Part shown: positions 7,877 through 16,824 of the stretch, in pieces
Position numbering within the stretch: position 1 is the stretch's first letter
Layout: each line of letters opens with the position of its first letter
Assembly: GCA_037446555.1 (NCBI GenBank)
Contig: JBBIIK010000021.1
Span: forward strand, 1 to 64,000
DNA from: JANWVO01 sp037446555
Lineage (GTDB): Bacteria; Acidobacteriota; Terriglobia; Bryobacterales; Bryobacteraceae
Direction: 5' to 3'
DNA length: 64,000 nucleotides
Position numbers and translations under genes: made by a program
The notes under the pieces: generated by a model
Database searches by the model: none
The model's input: only the letters and a program-made list of their open reading frames with translations
What the model was told of the DNA's origin: nothing

Positions 7877-9082
7877 CTATTTGCGGAACAGCGACAAGAT
7901 GCCAGACAGGCCGCCGCCGGACTTGACGGCAGTCTCCGCCTCTTCGGCGCTTTTTCCGGCCAGCTTCTCTGCGATTTGCAGGAAAGCTTTCCCCGCCGGC
8001 GAGCTGGTTGGCGCCGGCTTGCCCTCCACGAGGGCCTGCTGAACCTCTTCGTGGCACTCCGGCACCACGTGGAACACCTCCAGGTGCAGGGCCGCCTCCA
8101 CAAGTTCCTTCTGAAGGCCGGTGTCTTTCCGGAAGCGGTTCAGCACCACGCGCATCTTGTTTGGCTCGACCCGGTGCCGCTCCAGATAAGAAAGCGCCCT
8201 CTGGGCGGCATGGAGGGAGGGTAGCTCATTCGTGGTTACCAACAGCAATTCATCGCACAGCCGTGCCAGGCTCAGGTTCCAGTTCCCGTACGGGCCGCCT
8301 GAATCCAGGATTGCGACCTCGTAGATCGAGCGCATGAAATCGAGCAGCGCCGCCGGATTGGCGTCATGGTCGATGCCGTGGGCGGGCTGTTCGGGCGCGG
8401 CCAGAACGTCCACTCCACCCTTGCCGGAGACCAGCCCCTTCCAGATGTCTTCGTCGAGCTCGTTGGTGCGCGTGAGAGCGTCCAGAAACGAGTACGTCTG
8501 CCTGACCTTGGTCAGAAAGGCCAGTGTTCCGGCCAGGGGATCGAGGTCGGCGAGCGCGATGCGGGACTGCGTGATCCTTCTCCAGTGCAGGGCCACGTTG
8601 TAGGCGAGCGATGAGGCTCCGCACGCCCCCTTGACGGGCATGACACAAACCACGCGAGCGTTGACGCCGCCCCGGGCGCGGTGCGTGGCAGCCACGCGCT
8701 CCATGACGGTGCACAACTGGTCTTCGGTGAGCGGTGCGCAGAGAAACTCGGTGGCTCCCTGGCGGAGCGACTTCAGGATCAACTCGGGTTCATTGGTTGC
8801 GTGGAGCGCCACGACCGGCAGCTTGGGATTGAGCAGGATCAGGTCGCTCAACAGGGCCAAGGCCCATTCCGGGCGCGAGGTGGTGTCGACGAAACAGAGA
8901 TTTGCGCCCTGGCTGCCGAGGATGTCTTCCAGGACAGCCCGTGTCGGGTATTCCTCCAGAGTTAGCACGGGGCTGAAAGGCAGCCACTCGGCCAGCAAGG
9001 GTGCCAGACCGGCACGGAGCTGCTCGTCGGGGCAGATAAGGAGGATCTTCCACTGGCCGAAGTTGCGGCTTGCGTTGGACAT
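7877..9082 (-). CDS. CpaE/TadZ-like receiver-ATPase protein
   Basis: The product has 401 residues. Residues ~10-125 resemble a response-regulator receiver (WKILLICPDEQLRAGL, VDTTSRPEW, VVALHATNEPE, QGATEFLCAPLT) without the full acidic pocket. Residues ~140-370 form a MinD/ParA-like ATPase: VKGACGASSLAYNVA is a deviant Walker A that keeps a glycine-rich loop with a leading lysine, LADLDPLAGTLAF is the A' motif region, and VAILDSGGPYGNW the Walker B region. This two-domain layout is that of CpaE/TadZ, which localises type IVc (Tad/Flp) pilus machinery at a pole. No other tad gene is near, so a different anchoring role is possible. It diverges from a LuxR-type regulator. The C-terminus is Gly/Ser-rich. 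Confidence 0.75.
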   Translation of the reverse strand: MSNASRNFGQWKILLICPDEQLRAGLAPLLAEWLPFSPVLTLEEYPTRAVLEDILGSQGANLCFVDTTSRPEWALALLSDLILLNPKLPVVALHATNEPELILKSLRQGATEFLCAPLTEDQLCTVMERVAATHRARGGVNARVVCVMPVKGACGASSLAYNVALHWRRITQSRIALADLDPLAGTLAFLTKVRQTYSFLDALTRTNELDEDIWKGLVSGKGGVDVLAAPEQPAHGIDHDANPAALLDFMRSIYEVAILDSGGPYGNWNLSLARLCDELLLVTTNELPSLHAAQRALSYLERHRVEPNKMRVVLNRFRKDTGLQKELVEAALHLEVFHVVPECHEEVQQALVEGKPAPTSSPAGKAFLQIAEKLAGKSAEEAETAVKSGGGLSGILSLFRK

Positions 9083-9154
9083 GGGCTTCTGCTCGGACGG
9101 GCTCTCGCCCTCCTTTCCCGTCTAGTAGCGCTATCGTCTTTTTCGGGCAAAAAC

Positions 9155-9184
9155 TTGAGAGTCCTGACGAGGCCGGACGACTAT
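9155..9184 (+). promoter_or_regulatory. Candidate promoter of the LuxR-type regulator
   Basis: TTGAGA (9155-9160) and GACTAT (9179-9184) are 18 bases apart in the 157-base divergent region. The -35 is good and the -10 is weak. Confidence 0.25.
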
Positions 9185-9239
9185 TCCATAGGAAGGGGCG
9201 CGACGTACGTCCCTGACCCGGAATGGAATCCGGCGAAAC

Positions 9240-9905
9240 ATGGATCAGAGCACCACTGACGCAAAGAAATTCAAGGTCGGCCTTTGCGAGTCGCAGCCTG
9301 CCACGGCGGAAGGTCTCCGGTCGCTGCTGGAGGCCACGGACCATCTGGAATGCGTCTGGGCGGTGTCCCACCTGGCCCTAGCCATGCAGCTGGCCCGGCA
9401 GTCGCAGGTGGACGTGCTGATGCTGGACAAGCACATGGGCCAGCAAGCGGTGCTTCGCTGCCTGGAGCAGTTGAAGAACCAGAGTCCGGCGACCGCCGCC
9501 GTGGTGTGGGGGGCGAGCCTGGGCGAGGCGGAAGGGCTGCTGTATTTACATGCGGGGGCACGGGGCCTGTTGAAAAAAACAGCGGGCCTCCCGCTCATCA
9601 TGCAATGTCTGACGGCTGTAGCTCGCGGGGCGGTGTGGATCGACGAAAGTGTGGCCCCGGGCGAGGAGAAGCCGGTCGAAAGCCTGCACCAGCTGACGCC
9701 CCGGGAGCAGCAGGTGCTAGAGCTGGTGCGGCAGGGGTTGCGGAACCGGGAGATCGCAGCCGTGCTGGGTATCCGTCCCGGCACGGTGAAGATCCATCTC
9801 CGCCACATCTTCGAAAAGACCGGGATCCACGGCCGGTATACGCTGGCGTTAAACCTTCTGGCGGCCAAGTCGGCAGAGAAGACGCGGCGGGCGGAAGTCG
9901 CCTGA
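9240..9905 (+). CDS. NarL/LuxR-family response regulator
   Basis: The product has 221 residues. Residues ~10-125 form a receiver domain. Its first acidic pair is changed (GLCESQPATAEGL has only the glutamate), while a candidate phospho-acceptor aspartate is kept in VLMLDKHMG and a lysine in GLLKKTAG. Residues ~150-215 are a LuxR/GerE helix-turn-helix: LTPREQQVLELVRQGLRNRE, then IAAVLGIRPGTVKIHLRHIF. The altered pocket suggests weak or absent phosphorylation. No histidine kinase is adjacent. It is transcribed away from the CpaE-like gene, whose N-terminus is also receiver-like, so the two may act together; that is inference. The ATG lacks a strong Shine-Dalgarno. Confidence 0.82.
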   Translation: MDQSTTDAKKFKVGLCESQPATAEGLRSLLEATDHLECVWAVSHLALAMQLARQSQVDVLMLDKHMGQQAVLRCLEQLKNQSPATAAVVWGASLGEAEGLLYLHAGARGLLKKTAGLPLIMQCLTAVARGAVWIDESVAPGEEKPVESLHQLTPREQQVLELVRQGLRNREIAAVLGIRPGTVKIHLRHIFEKTGIHGRYTLALNLLAAKSAEKTRRAEVA

Positions 9906-10104
9906 GGGCGAGGCGAGGCGCCGCTGCCGGGGGACCGCCGGCTCGCCACGCGCGCTGTCGAGGTGCGGCGGGAACCTCCAGGCGCTGGACGTGCGGCACG
10001 CCTGCGCCGGCACAGGGTGCGGCGCCGCTTCCGGAGGAGCAGGGACAGCCGTGGCGCGGACGAACCTGCGCTGAGCCGAAGGGCTGCTCTGGTATTCTGA
10101 CAAC

Positions 10105-11823
10105 GTGCCTAGAACCCGGCCTCCCGGACCGACGCTCGCCATGTTTCTGGCGGCTGCCGCTGCGTGGGCGTGCGCGGGGGCTGCTGCGCAGCCGGCGCCT
10201 GCCGAGCCGCCGCTGGTGAGGATTCTTGCCGCCGAGCTGGCCCGAAACTTCACGGTGCTGCGTGAGAAAGCGGAGCCGCCACCCTATTTCATCAGTTACC
10301 GGGTGACGGATTCCGAGGGAGGCGCGCTGTCGGCCACCCTGGGCGCGCTGACGCAGAAGTCGCAGGCACGGCGCCGCGTGCTGGACGTTTCAGTCCGCAC
10401 CGGGGAACGGCGGCTGGACAACTTCCATCTGCTGAAAGGCGAACGGCCGCGTTTCACGGCCTCTGCAGTGCTGCCGGCGGAGGATTCACCGGCGGCCATC
10501 GCCCGGCTGGCTTGGCGGCAAACCGACCGCGCGTGGCGCGCGGCAGCGCAGCGTCTGACGCAGATCCGTTCGGAGGTCAAGATGCGCGCGGCGGATCCGG
10601 CCACGGCCGATCTGCCGGATTTTTCCGAAGAGGAGCCGGCAACGGCCTTTCTGGATGTTCCATCGCACCGGTTTGCGCCAGAGGAATGGGCTGCCAGGCT
10701 TCGGAAATGGTCGGCACAGTTTTCCGAATATCGAAGCCTGATTTCCTCCAACATCAGCCTGCAATGGCAGCGGGAAATCCGCACGCTGGTCACCACCGAA
10801 GGGACGCGAATCCAGCACGGCAGGAATTTCTACCGGCTCACGGTGAGCGCCACGGCGAAAGGGTATGACGGCAACGATTACAGCACGTATGAAAGCTTCG
10901 ACGCCGAAGACCCGGCGCGGCTGCCGCGCGACGCGGCCGTCGCCGCAGCCATCCGCAAGGTGGGAGAACAGATGACGGCGCTGTTGCGCGCGCCGGCGGC
11001 GGAGCCTTATGTGGGGCCGGCGATACTGTCCGGCAGGGCGGCGGGCGTTTTCTTCCACGAGATCTTCGGCCACCGCATCGAAGGCCACAGGATGCGGGAT
11101 GAAACCGAAGGGCAGACCTTTGCCGGGAGCGTGGGCAAAGCGGTGCTGCCCGGATTCCTCTCCGTGGCCTCGGACCCTTCGCTGCGCTCCGCCGCGGGCG
11201 TGGATCTCAACGGCTGGTATGCGTTCGACGACGAGGGCGTTCCTGCGCGGCGCGTCCCGGTGGTGGAGAACGGGGTGCTGCGCAACTTCCTCGTCTCGCG
11301 GCTGCCGGTTCCCGGCTTTGAGCGCTCGAACGCGCACGGGCGGGCGCAATCCGGCATGGAGCCGCTGTCCCGCCAGTCGAACCTGGTGGTGGAATCGTCG
11401 AAGAAGGTTTCCCGGGAAGAGCTGCGGCGGCTTCTCCAGGCCGAGATCCGGAGGAAAAACAAGCCCTACGGGCTATATTTCGAGCAGGTGACGGGAGGCT
11501 TCACGACAACGCGGCGGGGCGGGTTGCAGGCGTTCACCGTGATTCCGCTTGTGGTGTACCGCGTCTTTGCCGATGGCCGGCCCGACGAGCTGATCCGGGG
11601 CGCCGACATCGTGGGCACGCCGCTGGCGAGCTTCGCCAAGATCCTGGCCACGTCGGACGAACCGCAGGTGTTCAACGGCTATTGCGGAGCGGAATCCGGC
11701 AATGTGCCCGTGTCGGCCGTGTCTCCGGCCCTTTTGGTGGAGGAAATCGAAATTCAGCGCAAGCCCGAATCGAAGGACATCCCGCCCATTCTGCCCAGAC
11801 CGGATGGGGAGGTGCGTCCATGA
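10105..11823 (+). CDS. Exported TldD-like metalloprotease
   Basis: The product has 572 residues. It begins with arginines and a hydrophobic segment ending AQPAP, a signal peptide, which is unusual because classic TldD is cytosolic. The zinc motif HEIFGHRIEGH (from ~residue 318) is the TldD HExxxH signature, followed by the family block DDEGVPARRVPVVENGVLRN (~375-394). The C-terminal beta barrel holds YRVFADGRPDELIRGADIVG. TldD/TldE peptidases process small peptides, such as microcin or CcdA-type substrates, through a buried chamber. The stop overlaps the start of the next gene as ATGA, so the two are translationally coupled. A GTG start (10105) is used; ATG at 10141 would leave the hydrophobic part of the signal but drop its basic head. 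Confidence 0.78.
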   Translation: MPRTRPPGPTLAMFLAAAAAWACAGAAAQPAPAEPPLVRILAAELARNFTVLREKAEPPPYFISYRVTDSEGGALSATLGALTQKSQARRRVLDVSVRTGERRLDNFHLLKGERPRFTASAVLPAEDSPAAIARLAWRQTDRAWRAAAQRLTQIRSEVKMRAADPATADLPDFSEEEPATAFLDVPSHRFAPEEWAARLRKWSAQFSEYRSLISSNISLQWQREIRTLVTTEGTRIQHGRNFYRLTVSATAKGYDGNDYSTYESFDAEDPARLPRDAAVAAAIRKVGEQMTALLRAPAAEPYVGPAILSGRAAGVFFHEIFGHRIEGHRMRDETEGQTFAGSVGKAVLPGFLSVASDPSLRSAAGVDLNGWYAFDDEGVPARRVPVVENGVLRNFLVSRLPVPGFERSNAHGRAQSGMEPLSRQSNLVVESSKKVSREELRRLLQAEIRRKNKPYGLYFEQVTGGFTTTRRGGLQAFTVIPLVVYRVFADGRPDELIRGADIVGTPLASFAKILATSDEPQVFNGYCGAESGNVPVSAVSPALLVEEIEIQRKPESKDIPPILPRPDGEVRP

Positions 11824-13607
11824 AGGTTGCCGCCGTTCTAATGATCCTCTGCGCCGGCGGCGCCGCCGCGCAGGCACCGGCGGCCCGCGGGGATGCGGCG
11901 CTGGCGCAGAAGGTCAACGCGGCCCTGAACACGGACCCCGTCCTCCGCGCCCTGGCCGAAGAGCTGGGCCGCGCAAGAAATCTTCGCGCTCTGGGCGAGG
12001 AGGTCTTCTTCGCCGAGGTTTCGGCGGACGACGCCGAGACGTTTTCCGTGTCGGCCACGCTGGGCGCGGCATTCGCGCCGCAGCGCAACACGCTCCGCCC
12101 GGTGCGTCCCCTGCTTCGGGTCGGCTCGCCGCGGTTCGACAACATGGGTTCCATCTTTTCCGACTTCTATCCGGGTATGCGTTACGATTCCGGCGCCCTG
12201 CCGCTGGACAACCACCTGCCCACACTGCGCCACGCCCTGTGGCTGGCATTCGACCGCGCCTACAAGACCGCCTATGGGGCGTTGGGCCGCAAGGCCGCGG
12301 CGCTGCGCGGGGTAACGCAGGCCGAAGATCTGCCCGATTTCTGGCCGTCGGTGCCGGTGGTGGTTTTGGAGAATCCCGTCCGGACGCGGATCGATGAGAC
12401 GGCCTGGACGCAGCGCGTGAAGCAGTTGTCGGCGGTCTTTGCGGATTACCCGGCCATCGCGGCCTCGAGTGTGGATTTCCAGGTCTCGCAGGGCGCCACG
12501 TATTATCTGAACACGGAGGGCACTCTGGTTCGCGCAGGCGACCGAATCGCTTTCGTGCAGGCAAGAGGATCGCTGCAGGCGGCCGACGGGATGGTTCTCT
12601 ACGATGGCGATGTGATCGAGTCGCTGGATCCGGCCCGTCTGCCGGCGGAATCCGAGCTGCGGCAGGCGGTGGAGGCCGTGGCCCGCAACCTGGACGAGCT
12701 GGCGAAAGCGCCGCTGGGGGAAAGCTATGCGGGGCCTGTTCTTTTCGAGGGAGCGGCCGCTGCGCAGGCGTTTGCGGAAGTGTTCGGCGCCAACCTCGGG
12801 ACCGTGCGGCGCCCGGTGGCAGAGCCGGGAAGGCAATTTCCCTGGCAGGGGAGCGAGCTGGAGAACCGCCTCGGGCTGCGGGTGCTGCCGGAGTGGATCG
12901 ATCTGGTGGACGATCCGTCGGCGCGTGAATTCCAGGGGCGGGCGCTGCTCGGGTCCTATCTGGTGGATCTGGAGGGAGTGCGGCCTTCGCGGCTGAAAGT
13001 GGTCGAGAAGGGGGTGCTGAAGGCGCTTCTGACCACGCGCCAGCCCGTGCGCGGGATGGATGGATCCAACGGGAGAGCCCGGCTGCCGGGGGCTTTCGGC
13101 CTGAAGATTCCGAGGATCTCGAACCTCTTCGTGCAGGCGGCGCAGTCGGAGAGCGAGGCTGCGCTGCGGCAAAGGCTGCTGGATCTGGCGCGGCAGATGG
13201 GGCGGCAGTATGCGGTCGTGATCCGGAAGATGGATTTTCCCTCGAGCGGGTCGGTGGAGGACCTGCGGCAGCGCGCGGCGCAAGCGGGCCGCGCCGGGGC
13301 GGGCGGGCGCCCGGTGTCGGCGCCGGTGCTGGCCTACCGCGTCTACCTCGACGGGCGGGAGGAGCTTGTGCGCGGGCTGCGATTGCGCGCCTTCGGCACG
13401 CGCCAGTTCCGCGACATTCTGGCCGCGGGGGACCGGATGCACCAGTTTGATTTTCTCGACAACGGCGCGCCGCTGGCGCTGTCCGGGACGGGCAGCTACG
13501 TGGTGGGGTGCTCGGTGGTGGCGCCGTCGGTTCTCTTCGAGGAGCTGGAGCTGGAGGCGGCGACGGAGGATCTGCCGAAGCCGCCGGTGGTGCCGCCGCC
13601 GCAATAG
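11820..13607 (+). CDS. Exported TldE-like partner lacking the zinc motif
   Basis: The product has 595 residues with a signal peptide (MKVAAVLMILCAGGAAAQ). The overall sequence follows the preceding TldD-like protein, including VEKGVLKALLTTRQPVRGM (~398-416) and the late strand LAYRVYLDGREELVRGLRLR. At the position of HEIFGH it reads AEVFGA (~residue 320), so both zinc histidines are replaced by alanine. This mirrors TldE/PmbA, the metal-free partner in the TldD-TldE heterodimer. It also carries a long N-terminal half with no recognisable domain. It is coupled to the upstream gene by ATGA overlap, which fits a 1:1 complex in the periplasm. The C-terminus ends in a Pro-rich tail. Confidence 0.72.
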   Translation: MKVAAVLMILCAGGAAAQAPAARGDAALAQKVNAALNTDPVLRALAEELGRARNLRALGEEVFFAEVSADDAETFSVSATLGAAFAPQRNTLRPVRPLLRVGSPRFDNMGSIFSDFYPGMRYDSGALPLDNHLPTLRHALWLAFDRAYKTAYGALGRKAAALRGVTQAEDLPDFWPSVPVVVLENPVRTRIDETAWTQRVKQLSAVFADYPAIAASSVDFQVSQGATYYLNTEGTLVRAGDRIAFVQARGSLQAADGMVLYDGDVIESLDPARLPAESELRQAVEAVARNLDELAKAPLGESYAGPVLFEGAAAAQAFAEVFGANLGTVRRPVAEPGRQFPWQGSELENRLGLRVLPEWIDLVDDPSAREFQGRALLGSYLVDLEGVRPSRLKVVEKGVLKALLTTRQPVRGMDGSNGRARLPGAFGLKIPRISNLFVQAAQSESEAALRQRLLDLARQMGRQYAVVIRKMDFPSSGSVEDLRQRAAQAGRAGAGGRPVSAPVLAYRVYLDGREELVRGLRLRAFGTRQFRDILAAGDRMHQFDFLDNGAPLALSGTGSYVVGCSVVAPSVLFEELELEAATEDLPKPPVVPPPQ

Positions 13608-13687
13608 CGCGCCGGCGGGGCTGCGGGAATGAGCCGCTCCGCCGCCGCGGTCTTGCGGCGGATTGCTAAGCTCGAATCGGGAAGCCT

Positions 13688-16018
13688 GTGGGACTGCTTT
13701 CGCGCGCCATCTTCGCCGAGACTGCAGGCAGCGCCTTTCTGGGCGCGGCGCTGTTCGTCTTCGTGCTTCTGCTGCAGCGTGCGGCGCAACTGTTCTCCAT
13801 CCTGGTTTCGACTTCCGCCGGGGCGGGCACGGTGGGCTATCTGTTCCTGCTGCTGCTGCCCTCCACGATGCCGCTGACCGTTCCGCTGGGCGTGCTGGTG
13901 GGCATCCTGATCACGCTGAACCGGATGTCGAGCGACGGTGAAGTGACGGCGATGCGCGCCGCCGGGATGCCGGCGTGGCGGCTGCTGGTTCCTGTGGCCG
14001 GCTTTTCGGTGCTGGCCGCGGCCGCGACGGCCGCCTGTTCGCTTTACCTGACACCGCGCAGCAACGCCGAGCTGATCCGCGTGATCAACCGGTTGGGAGC
14101 GGCGCAGTTGTCGTCAGAGATCCAGCCCCGGGTGTTCGAGGAGAGCTTCCCCAATAAAGTGCTTTACGTGGGGGACATGATCCCCGGCGACCCTGTGGTC
14201 TGGCGCAACGTCTTCATCGCGGATCTTTCGCCGCCAGAGGAGCGCAAGAGCGCCTCGCCGCGCAAGGGAGACTGGCCGGCGATCACGGCGGCGGCCGAGG
14301 CGTTGGTGCTGCCCGACGCGGGCCGCAACCGGCTTCAGCTATCGCTGCGGAACGGCGTGACCTACGAGGCAGCGCCCGATCCTGCCGAGTACCACCGCAT
14401 CAGCTTCCCCCGTGGCGAGCAGGCGCTGGAGGCGCGGCAACGGGAAGAGATCCGGGCGAAGCTCTTCACGGCGACACCGACTTCGGAACTGCTGCCCGAG
14501 CTGTCTCGGAGCGTCGAGGCGCGGATCGAGTTCCATCAGCGGTTCGCCCTCCCCATGGCTTGTCTGTTGCTGGCGCTGGCCGCCTTTCCGCTCGGGGTGA
14601 GCGCGCGGCGCGGAGGCAAGAGCGGCGCGTTCGTCATTACGGTCGGCTTCGCACTGCTGTATTACACGGCGCTGGTCAGCCTGATCGGGCTGGCGCGCGA
14701 GGGCGGAATTCCGGCCGGCCTCGCCGCATGGCTGCCGGACGCCTTTTTCGCGCTGCTGGCCGCCGTGTTGCTGTTCCGGCTCGAACGCCCCGGCGACAGG
14801 GACTGGCTGGCTGGCCTTCGCGGGCGGACCGCCGAACTGTCCCGGCGGCTCCGGGATCTGCCGCGGCCGCCGCTGGCGTTGCCCGGCATCCGGCGGCTGG
14901 AGGCCGGCGGCGCCCGCATCTTCCTGCTGCCGCAAATCATCGACTTCTATATTCTTTCCAGTTTTCTTTTTTACTTCCTGGTGCTGCTGTTTACATTCGT
15001 GGCGCTTACGGAAGTCTTCAATTTCTTCGAATTGCTGGGGGATGTTTTCCGCAACCAGATCCCCATTGCGGAGCTGTTCCGCTACCTGTTCTTCCTGGCG
15101 CCGAAGCTGATTTATGATGCTGCCCCGGTGAGCGTCCTGGTGGCTACCCTGGTGGCCTTCGGCATTCTGGCCAAACACAACGAGATCACGGCGCTGATGG
15201 CCTGCGGCGTCAGCCTGAACCGCCTCAGCCTGCCGGTGCTGTTCGCCGGCGCGGCGCTGAGCGCCGGCCTGTTCGCTTTCGATCATTATGTCGCAACCGG
15301 GGCCAACGTCATTCAGGAACGGCTGCGTAACCGAATTAAAGGCCGTCCCATTAAGACGTATTTGCGGCCACAAAGCCCGTGGATTTTCGGGCGCGGACCG
15401 CGGATTTACTACTACCGCTACCTGAACGAGAACGAGGGCGTGCTGGGCGGCGTGAGCGTCTATGAACTGGACTCTTCCGGCTTCCGCCTAGCGCGGCACA
15501 TCTATGCGGAACGGGCGCGGTGGGAACCCGCGCTCCGCACGTGGGTCTTCCAGAACGGATGGGTGCGCGATTTTGGCGGCGGCGAGGGGTTCCGCATGTT
15601 CGCGGGCGAGGCGGCGACATTCCCCGAACTGGACGAGACGCCATCGTGGTTCATCAAAGAAGTGAAGACTTACAAGCAGATGACCGCCGGGCAGCTGGGC
15701 GAATACATTGCCGAAATGCGGCAGTCCGGCTTCAATACGATCCCGCTCCAGGTGCAGTACCACAAGAAGTTCTCGACGCCGCTTTTCGCTCTCGTCATGG
15801 CGCTGCTGAGCGTGCCGTTCGCGTTTCTCACGGGCGCCCGCGGCGCGCTCACCGGCGTTGGCGCCAGCCTGGGGATCGGCATCGCCTATTTCGCCCTGAA
15901 CTACCTTTTCGAACAGCTCGGCAATACGGGGCAAATGCCTCCTGATGTGGCGGCGTGGTCGCCGAACGCGCTGTTCGCGTTGGCCGGGCTGTACCTGATG
16001 TCGAGGATGCGCACATGA
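13688..16018 (+). CDS. LptF-LptG fused lipopolysaccharide export permease
   Basis: The product has 776 residues, about twice the usual LptF or LptG length. It contains two YjgP/YjgQ-family halves. Half one (~1-370) has membrane helices near the N-terminus, the block GILITLNRMSSDGEVTAMRA, a periplasmic beta-jellyroll region and helices around 290-365. Half two (~415-776) repeats the plan with LVAFGILAKHNEITALMACG and a final helix set after FSTPLFALVMALLSVPFAFL. LptF and LptG normally form a heterodimer with LptB2 that extracts LPS from the inner membrane. Here both subunits are one chain, joined by an arginine- and proline-rich linker (~375-405). A GTG start has GGGAAG just upstream. The stop overlaps the next start (ATGA). 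Confidence 0.82.
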   Translation: MGLLSRAIFAETAGSAFLGAALFVFVLLLQRAAQLFSILVSTSAGAGTVGYLFLLLLPSTMPLTVPLGVLVGILITLNRMSSDGEVTAMRAAGMPAWRLLVPVAGFSVLAAAATAACSLYLTPRSNAELIRVINRLGAAQLSSEIQPRVFEESFPNKVLYVGDMIPGDPVVWRNVFIADLSPPEERKSASPRKGDWPAITAAAEALVLPDAGRNRLQLSLRNGVTYEAAPDPAEYHRISFPRGEQALEARQREEIRAKLFTATPTSELLPELSRSVEARIEFHQRFALPMACLLLALAAFPLGVSARRGGKSGAFVITVGFALLYYTALVSLIGLAREGGIPAGLAAWLPDAFFALLAAVLLFRLERPGDRDWLAGLRGRTAELSRRLRDLPRPPLALPGIRRLEAGGARIFLLPQIIDFYILSSFLFYFLVLLFTFVALTEVFNFFELLGDVFRNQIPIAELFRYLFFLAPKLIYDAAPVSVLVATLVAFGILAKHNEITALMACGVSLNRLSLPVLFAGAALSAGLFAFDHYVATGANVIQERLRNRIKGRPIKTYLRPQSPWIFGRGPRIYYYRYLNENEGVLGGVSVYELDSSGFRLARHIYAERARWEPALRTWVFQNGWVRDFGGGEGFRMFAGEAATFPELDETPSWFIKEVKTYKQMTAGQLGEYIAEMRQSGFNTIPLQVQYHKKFSTPLFALVMALLSVPFAFLTGARGALTGVGASLGIGIAYFALNYLFEQLGNTGQMPPDVAAWSPNALFALAGLYLMSRMRT

Positions 16019-16731
16019 ACCGCCCGATGAACCGGCGCTTCCTGCTGCTGGCGTTCTGTGCCTCACGCGTCGCGGCTGCGCCCGGCGCGGACGACTGGCG
16101 GCAGTGGAACGACAAGAAAGTCCTTCAGATGCTCACCGGCTCGCCGTGGGCGCGGCGCCGGCGCGTCCGGCTGGAGTGGTTCCGGCGCGAGCCCGCTCCG
16201 CCGCGGGCGGAGGACATCCCCGGCGCTACGGGGCCGAATATGCGCCGGCCCGATGGCGGCAATCCGATCGGAGGGATCGGCGTGCCGCGCACATCGCTGC
16301 CGCTGGAGGCGGACCTGATCGTGCGGTGGGTGTCGGCGCTGCCGGTCCGGCAGGCGCGCGCGCTGTACCTCTACCGCGCGCAGGCGAACCCTGTCCGGAC
16401 TCTGGCGGAACTGCTGGAGGAAGAGCCCGCAGAGGCGATTCTGGAAATCCACGGCCTACCGGCGCAGATCGCCCACAAAGGCGCCGGCTCGGTGGAGTTG
16501 GCCGCCATGCAGGGCGTGCGCGTGGTTCTTGCGCGGGGCAAGGCGCTTGTGCCGCTGAAGGCGCGCGCCGATCTCACCGGCCTGACACTGGATCTTTACC
16601 TGCATTTCGACAGGGCCGCGCTTGCAGCCGCGAAGGGCGACATCGAGGTGCGCGCGGACCTTCAGGTCGCACGGTTCAAGGAGCGGTTCCGGGTCTCGCA
16701 GATGTTCTACTCGGGGCGTCTGGAGATCTGA
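16015..16731 (+). CDS. Secreted protein of unknown function
   Basis: The product has 238 residues. MNRPMNRRFLLLAFCASRVAAA is a signal peptide. The mature part begins with WRQWNDKKVLQMLTGSPWA, a motif I associate with unnamed acidobacterial secreted proteins but cannot tie to a Pfam family. The rest alternates short strands and helices and ends with a likely beta region (DLYLHFDRAAL, FKERFRVSQMFYSG). It overlaps the LptFG stop by ATGA, so it is co-translated and may work at the envelope, perhaps with LPS export; that is inference from context only. Confidence 0.6.
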   Translation: MNRPMNRRFLLLAFCASRVAAAPGADDWRQWNDKKVLQMLTGSPWARRRRVRLEWFRREPAPPRAEDIPGATGPNMRRPDGGNPIGGIGVPRTSLPLEADLIVRWVSALPVRQARALYLYRAQANPVRTLAELLEEEPAEAILEIHGLPAQIAHKGAGSVELAAMQGVRVVLARGKALVPLKARADLTGLTLDLYLHFDRAALAAAKGDIEVRADLQVARFKERFRVSQMFYSGRLEI

Positions 16732-16824
16732 GGCGGGCTGCAGCCGGTCCGCCGGTTGCGATAGCCTCTTGGATGATCGCCAGGCCAGGCTTGGCCCTTA
16801 GTCCGAATGGAGGGAATTCACGTG

